From Xestospongia muta (lineage: Eukaryota; Porifera; Demospongiae; Haplosclerida; Petrosiidae), in contig OY848917.1 in assembly GCA_963693285.1 (NCBI GenBank), forward strand, positions 32,933,245 through 32,997,244: a stretch of DNA of 64,000 bases, in the 5' to 3' direction. Below the pieces are notes generated by a model that saw only the letters and a program-made list of their open reading frames with translations, ran no database searches and was not told where the DNA came from. Shown one piece after another: positions 1 through 10,600 of the stretch (position 1 is the stretch's first letter; each line of letters starts with the position of its first letter). The position numbers were made by a program, and so were the translations under genes.

Positions 1-13
1 TGTTTCGTTATAG

Positions 14-290
14 TAATTAGTGGGTGATAGCAATATACCACATTTAAGTAGCTGAGTAGAACATGCGTGTCACTTTTGAATTTCTTTCATTGTCAACCTT
101 TTTGAACCAAGCTTATAAAGGTTTTGCACATAACCAATCAAAATGGCTGCCTCTTTTACACAAAGTCCTGACTGGATAAAAAAATGAAGATATGTTTTCA
201 TCTACTTGATGCTGACATGAATGATATCCTTGATATTGTATGAACTGTTTTGATTTTTTCTTAAAGTAAATAATTGTTACACATACAAAG
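14..290 (+). pseudogene. EF-hand gene copy with internal deletion
   Basis: This stretch matches the 5' flank, start region and 3' flank of the EF-hand genes at about 46.8-49.3 kb. It has the same leader, ATGGCTGCC start (151), Thr-Gln-Ser-Pro-Asp-Trp N-terminus and first half of EF-hand 1. Just after the codons for Ile-Leu-Asp it jumps to the downstream flank beginning ATTGTATGAACTG. About 460 bp, nearly the whole coding body, is missing compared with the copy at 46951. A short ATTG-type similarity at both edges suggests a microhomology deletion. The residual frame also breaks at the A-tract (stop TGA at 185). It cannot make a working EF-hand protein. Confidence 0.85.
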
Positions 291-313
291 TTTCTTTTTG
301 GTACTCTCCTGTA

Positions 314-1606
314 TCAAGGTAATTGAGGACCACCTATGCTTATTTTCTGGGCAATGTCAACTGCTTCATCATAAAAGTGAGAAAAAGCTTCATCTACCCT
401 TTGCTTTCTGTATAGCACTTTAGCTATGTTAACAGCTGAGAGTGCTTCCTGCACAGTTGTGTCCTTACCCTGCAATGATTTAGAAAGTGTTTCAGAAGCT
501 CCAAAGATTAGGCATCCCAATTTCAATCCAAATAATATTGAGAATTTTTCTAAGGTAAACAAAAGACCTGCAGCTTTTAGTCTGTATTCATAGTGTGTTG
601 TCTAATAAATTTAATGAAATGTTTCCATTAAGACACTGATGTCAGTTTTAAAAACACAAATTGTCTCTGCTCTATAGCTGTCCATCTTGTAGGACTAAGT
701 AGTTTAATGGTGACTCCAGCTTCTAGATTTTCAGATTGGGTCAATTTCTCTGAAAATAAATGTGCTCTTTTTGGAGAAAATTTGATTAATTTAGCTATTT
801 CCTTGACTGTGTCAAGTGCATCTCATAAGAATGGAAGTTTATGTCCTACATCTCGCAAGCATAAATTGAGACAGTGGGCAAAAAAATGAACAGGAATTGC
901 TCCAGGAACTTTATCATACTAATTGTATAGCAAGGAGGAGAGCATTCTTCGATATTTGATAATAATGATCATAGTACACTTAAATCCATAATAGTTATCA
1001 GCTCATTGATTATAATAGGAGACAAATACTTGTTTTTCTTCAACCACCTTTTCAAGCCAGAGTCGTAAATAGACCACATTAGTAGCAGCTGTTGCAGATT
1101 TCCATTGTCTTCTTATATCTTGCTCCTTCTTCATTTGGCTGTTTAACTGTTCACTTACAGGTGCAGTCCGAAGCATTTGCCACATCAAAATAACTTCTCC
1201 ACGAGCATGACAGCGAGCATGGTTTTGAAATTTTTCTAAAGCTTTTCTCCAATTGTTAAAAGCTCTTAGAGAATATATATACCACTTCTCCACAAATTTT
1301 TTTCCATTGTTAAAGATATAACTTATTTGTAGGTTGATAGGCTTTATTTGTAGGTTGATAGGCTTTTGTTTTGTCTGTACAGCATGAAAAAAAGAACTCT
1401 GACTCATTGTCTTGGCCTGAAGAGAATTGAGGCTGATCACAATCATGACTACCAGTACTATCTTCCAACTCTAGATCTGTAGCTCTCATGTCTTTGTCCT
1501 CGTGGAAAACTTCAGGTCCACTAACTTCATATTCCTTTTGTCTCTTTGTAGACAATGTATCAAGAAGACTTGTTTGTCCAATCTTCTCAGCCATATCACA
1601 GATCAT
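314..1606 (-). pseudogene. hAT transposase remnant (ZMYM1-like)
   Basis: Minus-strand coding pieces in three frames make up one decayed hAT-type transposase of the ZMYM1/TTF-zinc-finger kind. From N to C they are: an N-terminal variable part (1606-1310); a zinc-finger-like region with FNNWRKALEKFQNHARCH (about 1240), where a tandem duplication of about 21 bp near 1320-1365 interrupts the frame; a segment with PTRWTAIEQRQ preceded by an AHCLNLCLRD-like motif (890-660); and KLGCLIFGASETLSKSLQGKD followed by the family-typical VQEALSAVNIAKVL and a conserved acidic tail (562-314). Stops and frameshifts separate the pieces, and the C-terminal dimerisation region is absent. A fragment of that missing region type lies at 57902-58087. 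I recognise the family from motif wording, not from a search. Confidence 0.75.
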
Positions 1607-2130
1607 AGAGCCATAGTGGTGACTAAAGCAGTTGTATCACTATAGTTCTAGTGTACCAGCCTTGCTGTCTATTTACTAAACTAGGAGCTGTAATGACTAT
1701 GTTTCAAAAAAGTGTTGATGTTCTTAATTAAACTACTGACTGTGCAGGTGAACTACAAAGAATGTGTTGATGTATTGTATATACCTAAAACTACAGACCC
1801 AAGAAATAATTTGGGGGCTCTGCCCCTCTTTGAAAAATGATGCCGTCGTTCAATAAATAGGGGGTTGGGTCTGGGCAGCCAGAATACCTTCCCCTCCCAC
1901 CTTCCTACGCCTATACTCATACATGGACCAAAACATGGCTTTGTCGTCGTTACACTCCATCTTTCACGTGACTGCACATGTAATTAACAACTGTTCAAAC
2001 TTGATTGATTTATATCAGACATCGTCACCCCTTGAACGTCTAGCCACGCGAGACTACTACAAGCAAGTTGGCTCATCAAAGTCTGCTTTAAAACAATTGA
2101 ATTCATTTTTCTACAGCAAGAGGCGCAGAT
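1607..2130. repeat. Intergenic sequence with G/C-rich repeat terminus
   Basis: No gene is seen here. At about 1790-1925 there is a G/C-rich patch (GGGGGCTCTGCCCC hairpin, then CCTTCCTACGCCTAT). It resembles the motif at 40340-40394 and, in reverse orientation, 47985-48035. These look like ends of one repeat family. The segment 1926-2130 is the upstream flank of the EF-hand gene at 2182. Confidence 0.4.
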
Positions 2131-2181
2131 AAGAGACAAAATGGCTGTCTCTTTCACACAAAGTCCTGCCTGAATTGAAAA

Positions 2182-2598
2182 ATGAGGATGCGTTTTCGCT
2201 TGCTGGATGCTGACAACAATGGTTTTCTTTGTAACGATGACATTGCTCTTGTGGCTAAACAAGTAGCTGCCTACCGAAATGAAAGTCCAGATGCTGAGCA
2301 GCGCTACTTTGAAACACTTCAGTCCGTCACATTAACTGAAGAACGTAGAGTTGAGGAAAAGGAGTTTATAGAAAATGCAAGAAAACTTGTTTTCCAACCA
2401 AATGTTGAAGAATGTGTGAGAGATTTGGCTGATATGGTATTTGGAATGGTTGATGCCAACGAAAATGGAATAATCTCTTATGACGAGTATTCCCAGTTTG
2501 ACAGGGCATTTAATGCAGATCAAAAGTTAAGAAATTACAAGTTTATTGTGACTATCTCACTGACTGTCCTGTTACTATTTTTAGTACTTTTCAAATAA
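2182..2598 (+). CDS. EF-hand calcium-binding protein with C-terminal membrane helix
   Basis: Encodes 138 residues. EF-hand loops are DADNNGFLCNDD (about residues 9-20) and DANENGIISYDE (about 90-101). The second fits the 12-position Ca2+-loop pattern with Glu at position 12; the first ends in Asp. The third EF-hand of the paralogue at 48622 is missing. A hydrophobic run (FIVTISLTVLLLFLVLF, about residues 120-136) lies at the extreme C-terminus instead, so the protein could be tail-anchored with its calcium domain in the cytosol. The ancestral start at 2140 is still visible but is followed by an in-frame TGA and a 1-nt loss before the EF-hand. I therefore chose the ATG at 2182, the same methionine used in the copy at 46995. 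Function beyond Ca2+ binding is unknown. Confidence 0.65.
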   Translation: MRMRFRLLDADNNGFLCNDDIALVAKQVAAYRNESPDAEQRYFETLQSVTLTEERRVEEKEFIENARKLVFQPNVEECVRDLADMVFGMVDANENGIISYDEYSQFDRAFNADQKLRNYKFIVTISLTVLLLFLVLFK

Positions 2599-2747
2599 TA
2601 ATACATGTAGTAAGTACACAATACTAAGTTATCACACGAACTGTATATGTTGCTATAGATCAATACAGAATATTGTTTCTATTCTACAATATGTCCATAT
2701 ATTTAACCTCGCTGTGTGTGGGCGCAAAGCGAGGTTACTGTAGTCTG

Positions 2748-2749
<2 letters not shown>

Positions 2750-2779
<30 letters not shown>
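2750..2779. repeat. (GT)n microsatellite
   Basis: About 15 GT dinucleotide units in the 3' flank of the EF-hand gene. The surrounding 2600-2930 holds no recognisable gene. Confidence 0.95.
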
Positions 2780-2780
<1 letters not shown>

Positions 2781-2934
2781 TGCACTGCCTGTTATAAAAC
2801 TAAGGTGAGCTTTTGTTTCACAGTTTAGATTAGTTTTATTGCATTAAGGCTCTCGGCAATAATGATCTGCCCATATCTTCAATAGTTTAGTCATAGTAAA
2901 ATGAATATAAGTACATTATTAGAACTTAGAAGTT

Positions 2935-4040
2935 GTCATTAATAAGCTTAGAACTGAGTTTACAAATTAGGACAGTTAGTTACAATGAACAAGTTAGAAA
3001 AGTGAGTTATTAATTAAGAAATTGTATCCAAAATATACTTCAGACTTTATAACAGTATGTAAATTTTAAGTATTATATGTAATGGACTCTAACCAAATGT
3101 ATATATAAATATACAATTTTTACTGTAGTATAATTGTCTTCACTGTAGTAAACAATATTTTCAGTTTCATGTTCATACCTGACAGGGTATATGAACAAAT
3201 AGTTAAATCTAGTTACATGGAGGCAGAGATTTCTGACCATTGTTTTGTAGAGTCCTATGGAGAAACTAATATTTTGGTGTTATTATGTTTATGTTAAGGA
3301 TCGATAAGGAGCAGAGTGTTTTTGATGCTAGTGTAAGATTGTTTGAACAACCAGTTTTAAGGAACTCAGTTATTGGATTTGATTGCCAATTTTTCCCCTT
3401 CAACATTATGTTGATCCTATATTACTCTCAACATCATTTCCTCTGGACTCCATTCTTGTTCAATGGTTATCATGCAATTCTCCAGATTCTCAAGTTATTT
3501 ACATCAGTGTGAGTATAACTGGTGAGGTGATGAAATGGAAAGGCATTCATTGAACTTTCAATGAACTACATCATTGTATGGTCATTATATCAATCCACTC
3601 ATGACATTCTTGATGGTCTAACTATTATTAAACACTGCATATACATCTCATCATGGATATCACAGATTACAATGCTACATCATCAATCATTAGTCCTAAC
3701 AATATTAAATTGTGGTATCAATGGTGTCATGGAAGCCCTGTACCATTCTGTACCTGTTATAATTATGTTTTCCAAGTGTATTTGAGCAGTTTGATGTTGC
3801 CTACAGACTGAAATCTCAAGGTTTAGGAATATGTTTCATTCCAAGTAAAGTGACTACATATGATATTGTGGACTCGGTTGACAAATTAGGACAGGTGGCT
3901 ACAATGAACAAGTTAGAAAAGTGAGTCATTCATTAAGAGCTGAAGAAAAGTGCTGACCTGATAGAACTATATGCTGATATAGGACATGATCATGATATCC
4001 CTTCATTTATCCACTATAAATGGAACTTTATTCGTTAATT
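2935..4040 (+). pseudogene. UDP-glucuronosyltransferase (UGT) 3' remnant
   Basis: The stretch 3561-3785 encodes WISQITMLHHQSLVLTILNC followed by GINGVMEALYHSVPVI. This fits the UGT signature region (W.PQ.dLL.H...f.tH.G.nGv.Ea...gvP.i) that binds the UDP-sugar. The catalytic-side HGG is degraded to NCG. About 3785-4010 continues in another frame with EQFDVAYRLKSQGLG and a tail resembling ELIELYADIGHDHDIPS, typical of the UGT C-terminus. Several frameshifts and stops make it non-functional. Part of it (around 3870-3940) is repeated at 2950-3012. The segment 3020-3540 is mostly unreadable. Confidence 0.7.
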
Positions 4041-5262
4041 ATAATATTGATGTGTGAATAGTTATAGTAAGCAATGGTCATTATGATTATCCAGTGTTGC
4101 TGTGAGATGTGCAAATATTATTTATGTTGTTACAGTAGTCATCAAAAGACTAAGCGGGAATAAATACCTGTATTTAATTCATTTGCATTATTATTATTTT
4201 GTTGTATTTAATTTAATTGAGTTATTTTTAACTAATATTAACAATACAAAAATGTCACAGAACTATTAAAAGCATTACACAATTATCATATACATCAATA
4301 AGTAGTATATGTACTTACAGTATATACAGTATGACATGTCAATGTTTATAATCTATATACATGTTCAAATGTATACATAAAATCTACACTTGTTCAGTCT
4401 TTTGTAACAATAGTAATTATATTGTGTCTTGAAAATAAATGTCATCAAAATTTTATTATTGCACATCTTTCAGTATTACTATTTTCAATGTAGCCTTGTC
4501 AGTAGTGCAATATAATCGTAACGTTTAGTCTGCCACTCTCCTATACTTCTAATCTTAGTGATGGACCTTCTTATAATCAAACTACTACAAACATATTAGG
4601 ACTTATCATTCCACTGTACTTACAACTGTAAAGTATCTCTCATTGCATGTTTCTCTTAACCACAGGACTTGTTTTTGTGTTTGTGGTAATAACTGAATGG
4701 CATTGTGATGTCCTGATCACATTATTACATTGACCAAAATTATCATAAACAACCAACAAAGAGATCAACAGCTTAAATACATGTAAAACAAATGAGGACT
4801 AATTTACACATTAACAAAAGATATACAAGAGAAAGAACAATGTAATAATAACAAAGAATAAAGGGTACTAATAAGAAGCAATTAACAAACCATAATTGTA
4901 TAATCCTAAATTCATACTAATTAACATGTCTAAGTCAGTTTACCACGGGTATATTTTGTAGAAACTCACTTAACATATTCTTTACTACAGTAGTAGTGTT
5001 AATAGTACGTCAGACCACATGAGCAGTATACACTTTAGTAAATTTAGAACATCTTTCTTTGTAGGAACTTTAGAAAGAATCTGGTCAATATCTACAATAT
5101 AATATACAATATCATAAAATGTGCGTTAACACAACATAATTATTACCAGAAGATGTAGAGTTTTTTTGACTTGGAGTTAATTCTGTTTTTTCAGACTCTA
5201 TGAGATAATATATAACAAAGCAATACATCAACAAACAAACAAACACTAACTTTGGCATGTCT
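4041..5262. other. Intergenic, nothing recognised
   Basis: Low-complexity AT-rich sequence with only short random open frames on both strands. I see no motif, repeat array or splice-consistent exon. Confidence 0.6.
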
Positions 5263-5690
5263 TTTTAACAAGTGATTTACAGGCATGTTCAATGTCATCT
5301 TCAGTTAATGGAGGTGAGGCAAGGTCGGCAAGATCCTGTACTTGATGTACATGTAACTTAGCATTGGTTGTATTGAACAGTGATGTATCCCACAACTATG
5401 CAACTTTGACCTTCTTCATTTCTAAGGAATACAATAAGACCCTTCTCACTTAAAGTGGCTAGGAACTCAAATAACACTAACATTTCAGTTGGAAGAGAAC
5501 AATCATTATGCTCAGGACAGTAACAAACCTACTATAATATTCCTATGATCAGCATACTTGTACTGGACAAGATTCCCTATTTCGTGGTTTGTAAAGGTAC
5601 ATGTATTAATACCAGCTGTTAGTGGTTCTATTGAGACAAACTGGGCTTGTTTAATTACTTGTAGCAGATAGTTGGCTTCTTATATTTATA
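5263..5690 (-). pseudogene. Collapsed copy of the Roc-COR gene (tail and GTPase fragments)
   Basis: On the minus strand, about 5264-5337 encodes DLASPPLTEDDIEHACKSLV plus KKTCQ, a close relative of the exon at 8775-8850. The stretch 5340-5380 matches the 9100 region of the large gene. About 5395-5515 matches its COR part near 10015-10120 (DKGLILF...). About 5520-5640 matches the Roc part near 10585-10700 (the ITSHEIGN and DLAGH neighbourhood). The order is kept, but about 450 bp and then about 470 bp of the model exon are missing between blocks and the frame is broken. It is a duplicate of the 3' half of the gene at 7642-24064, reduced by internal deletions. Confidence 0.75.
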
Positions 5691-5795
5691 TGCACTTAAA
5701 AAATAGTAATTAGAACATAGGGTGTACCATTAAGATAAAAATGGAATACAAACTAATTACTACATCAAAAGAAGAACAAATCAAAAACTACAAAT

Positions 5796-6098
5796 GTTCA
5801 GTATTCAGAAGATAGCTTTGTATTTGCTAAGAACTCAGGTATAGTCTTAGCTAGAACTAGTTCTTTGACAGGATATTCTCTGATGACATCAATAAGATTC
5901 TTCCAGGTTACATCAGATGGCCATGTATCAATCCAGGTTTGCAAGACTTTAGAAAGCTTGCGACTGTCATTATAGCCACGATCATAGTCAATAGATTGAA
6001 TTGTTCCAAATGGTATTTTCAAGGCTTCTCCAATCTCTTTCCATTTATATTCAATAGGACCAAGGACACGTTGAAGATGATCTTTTTTAGGTTCTTTG
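5796..6098 (-). pseudogene. Death-domain exon, duplicate copy
   Basis: Minus-strand open frame nearly identical to the death-domain exon at 7982-8323. It has YKWKEIGEALKIPFGTIQSI, then SKVLQTWIDTWPSDVTWKNL and a closing EYPVKELVLAKTI, which fits a six-helix death domain. It ends at a stop (after SSEY) and lacks the CASKSLVKK extension and splice donor of the intact exon. Homology continues through the upstream intron to about 6235 (matching 8330-8450), so the duplication was genomic. With the wrecked Roc-COR fragments at 5263-5690, this is most likely a dead copy, although the domain itself reads cleanly. Confidence 0.65.
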
Positions 6099-6235
6099 TC
6101 TAAGATTAAAATACATCATTACTATAATGTGATGCTGTAAACAATAACATGACCACAACAGAAAGATACAGTAATATACTAAGGGATGTATTGTATTAGT
6201 TACTTTAGACTTCGAGTGTGTTACTAGAACACTAA

Positions 6236-7641
6236 ATCTAAAGACTCTGTATGATGGCTAGAAAGAAAACTACACCTCTGACAAGAAGGAAAGATACAGG
6301 ATATTCTATTTGCAAGGAGAAGCACTCAAGAATGACTCCTCAAACTTTTTTTCAAACAATTTGATGATCCAAAACTTTTGAAAGCCTTTGGTAAGCTAAT
6401 GATGGAAGTGAAAACAAAGGCAGTTACATCACTTATTATCAATCAAGACAGAGGTGACATTCTTTATTCAGAATTATCTACAGCTTACACAGCAATAGAC
6501 ACACTTCAAAAAAACAACCTGCAAGCCAATCTGCTAAGAACCCAACATAACTCAAAGTCCCCCCAACTTTACCCAGTACTAGTTGCTATTCAGTAGTATT
6601 GATGTTAACATCATTGATCAAGTGGTCTACAGACAGCATTAATGTCCATGGTTAAAGAGAGTGTGTACCTCTTTTGATGATTATAAACTCACTTAACTTG
6701 TTACATTAAAGGTAAGAAATGACCTGTATATTATTTCTAATTGTGAAATGATCTGTATGTACTGCATATTTGTAAAAGTGATTTAACTAACAATAACACA
6801 GTAAATAGAACATTATAAAAATTGAATAAATTAATTGTTAAGACAGAAAAAGTTTCTTACTACATTATTATTACATAATTTAAGACGTTAAAATGACATA
6901 TAATCACCAAATGTTGTCATATGAGACACTAGTCATTTTCATCAAACAGTAGTAGTTCTCATCTCATTACCACTGACACCACTGACACTAAACTAGTTTC
7001 ATATACAACAGCAGGGGATCCAGGATACATTAAAGCAACTTTAGTGACTACCTCAAACTTCAAAATCCTATGATTCAATAGTTTTTAAAATCGTTTTTAA
7101 GTGCACTTAAGTTTGACTGATATTTTATTATTTTATAATATATATACTTTATTATGTGGCTTTTAAAATACCTTATCGTGCTACTTTATTCTCATAGAAT
7201 TTGGGATCATAAAATCATCCAAGTATTAACAAAGATTACTTGAGCACTGTTCTCAATGAAGAAATATATGAAACTTTTTTGGATAAGAGAGGCAGTCATT
7301 AAGGAGACTCAGATAACTTTAAATCAAAGTTCTCAACTACAACCACTCTTTATGATTAAGATGGGGATGGCTGATAAGTCACCAGTAATCATGTAATTGA
7401 TATAATGCTACAACAATTATAATCTCTATCAACCATTCAAAAATGTGTGGCTTATTAATGCACACTGTAGTCTTGCTTGAAAGCTAATCTCAAACTGTGT
7501 GTCCATTTTATATTATCTGTATTGTATTTCTATCTTAAAGTTATCATACAGTCGCTATTAATGTTGCTGAAATTAAAATTCACTAAGAAACTATTTTCAT
7601 TAAGAAAAATTAAACATTTCCATGTCTTCTATAGTATAATG
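6236..7641. other. Intergenic, unassigned
   Basis: A 72-codon open frame at 6378-6596 (plus) and a short basic one near 6250-6365 show no recognisable domain. The rest is AT-rich with no feature I can support. Confidence 0.5.
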
Positions 7642-10600
7642 TTATAAAGTATACATAAAGTAAGCCAGCACTACAACACATATAGCTCCTAAGATCAAAA
7701 TAAAATTAAACTTGAATCTTGAACTGCAATTCTTGTCTACAAAAAATACAACAGAAATAAAATTTACACACACACTAAATATATTATCATATGATAAGTA
7801 ATCATATACTATACATGTTGTCATGGCAACTAATAGAGCCTAAATATTTTCTGGTAGATAGTTAATATAAGCAATATACCACACATCCACACACATTAAA
7901 ATTACATCAGGATGTATACAAATACATACATATAGATAACATGTAACAAAGCAATACATTACTAAACAAACAAAGACTAACCTTGGCATATCTTCTTAAC
8001 AAGTGATTTAGAGGCACATTCAGTGTAACGTTCAGATATCTTTGAATTTTCCAAGAAGTCCATTATAGCCTTGGCTCGAACTGGTTCTTTGACAGGATGT
8101 TCTCTGATGACATCAATAAGGTTCCTCCAGGTTACATCAGATGGTTGTGTATCAATCCAGGTCTGTAAGACTTTAGAAAGCTTGCAAGTGTCATTATAGC
8201 CACGATCATAGTCAATAGATTGAATTGTTCCAAATGGTATTTTCAAGGCTTCTCCAATCTCTTTCCATTTATATTCAATAGGACCAAGGACACATTGAAG
8301 ATGATCTTTTTTAGGTTTTTTGTCTAAGATTAAATACATCATTACTATAATGTGATGCTGTAAACAATAACATGACCACAACAAAAACATACAGTAATAT
8401 ACTAAGGGATGTATTGTATTAGTTACTTTAGACTTCAAGTGTGTGCCTAGCATGATAGAATGTATTATAATAAATGGCTGTCTGAAATTGTATCATACCA
8501 ATCTGTGTATACTTGAACAATGTGAAATAATATACAATAAAGATTAGTAGTCTTACCTAATATACTTTCTACAGCTGTATTAAAACAAGATGAATCAGTA
8601 GTATCATTTGATGTCAATATATTATATGAGAAATGAAAATGTAACTAATAACAATTAACTATTAATAATAGATTACTTGATAATGGAGTACTTGAATTAA
8701 CAGCTTCTCCTGCTTTAGGAGAGCCTAGGAAAAAAACACACGGAAGTAAAACATAAGCAAACAAATTTAAAAACCTTGGCATGTCTTCTTAACAAGTGAT
8801 TTAGAGGCACATTTAATGTCATATTTAGTTAACGGAGGTGAGGCAAGATCCTGTACATGATGTAGATAGAGCAATACAATAAGATAATGTTCAAAATTAA
8901 AACCACATGTACATTGTTACATGTACACAAAAAGTAAATAAATATTATTACATTCACTTACCAAAGGATTACGTCCAGCAAAGACACTCAAACTGCTGCA
9001 GTGCTCCTTTATTTTGATGTGAGTACATTCGACAAATGATAAAAATGTGTCACCACAGACATCTTGAATATGTCGAAGATAATCGTCTTGAACTGGCAAC
9101 TCAGCATTATTTGTATTGAACAGTGCTTTTGTTACCAAAGGAGCAATGTGAAGGAATGGATCTTTATTTCCTACAATCTCTTTGACATCAAGCGCAGTGC
9201 CATGTGTGTCCATAATATTAATATTTTTAAGAACACCAACAGCAACATCTTCCATTGAATAAAGTGTACGTTCATAGACTTCAAGCGAATGAGCAGTAGA
9301 TACGTGATCTGGTGCAATCATATATTCATCACTTGTACATGAACAAAACTGCTTCTTAAGACTTAGGACTTTCTTAATGACTGAGTTAAAAACTTGGCGA
9401 CTTTCATCCATTTCCTTGTTTGATGTAAGTACTGTAACACAACGATTGTGTTCAGACACTTCAACTACAACCTCAAATTTGTTCTTCCAATATATACCAT
9501 TAGTCCATACATTACATCGACGATCTAACTTTACCACAGCAGGGTTAGCAACATTAACTATACCAGGATTTCGAGGAGGCAAGCAATATAAATAGGCAAG
9601 GGAAAGAAGGAGGACATGAAGAAATCGTGTAGACAGGAATTCATTTGGATTAGGACACCACAGACACCATCCTAATCCATTGTTTATTTTAATATCAGTG
9701 GGAGGTTCAGCACTGACAAGTGCTGGAAAAAATAGGAGATCATCTAATTTCAGAACTACTGATGTTGATATGTTAGTTTCAAGATCATCAAGTGCACTTG
9801 ATTTGATCATGTGGCAAAATTGAAGACTATTAAGAAACCCAACTAACATATCAGTATTGTGATGAGGAAATGTTTCCTTGAGAGCTGATAGAGGTACAAT
9901 GCCAGTATTGCTAGCAATATTTCGATAAACCCGTTTGATTGCTTCTGGAGCAAAGAGAACACCATTGATTTCTGTTAGTAGAGGAGCTCTGTTTATAACT
10001 ATCCAATTTTGACCTTCCTTATTTCTAAGGAATAGGATAAGACCCTTGTCACTTAAAGTGGTAAGGAATTCAAGCAAAACTGACATTTCAGATGGAAGAG
10101 AAGGATCATTATGGTTCCTTAACAAAGCACACAGTTCTTCCAAACTTATAGCTACTCGTTGAAGATGCCGCAGAAAAGAGTACTGGACGTGACAATAAAA
10201 ACTGATTTTGTCAGATCGATCAAGAACAGCTTTACAGCTCTTTGACAATGTAACAATAAACTCTTTGACTCCTTTACCTCCAGGACAACGACATTCCATT
10301 GGTATAAACCCACAGAATTCTTGTGAATAGGCTGCTTTCTTAACAACTTCATCTACCAATTGAGATATCGGATGCAAGCTAGTAGTCAGCTCATCAAATC
10401 GACTTCCAATGACAATAATTTGGGATCTCTTTGAACTCTTAATTCTTTTGCTAGCATTTTCAATGAAGTTAAACCAGTAGTATAACTCCTTTCTCATCGT
10501 CTCAATGGAATTAATAAGCTTGAAAAGAATTAAAAATACAGCAGGCAAGCTCAACATGAGATTTTCTAGGACAGCAGCATGACTACTGTAATATTCCTTA

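Noticed and set aside
1753..1977. Minus-strand 74-codon frame
   Set aside because: Crosses the G/C-rich repeat terminus; no domain and no splice or start support.
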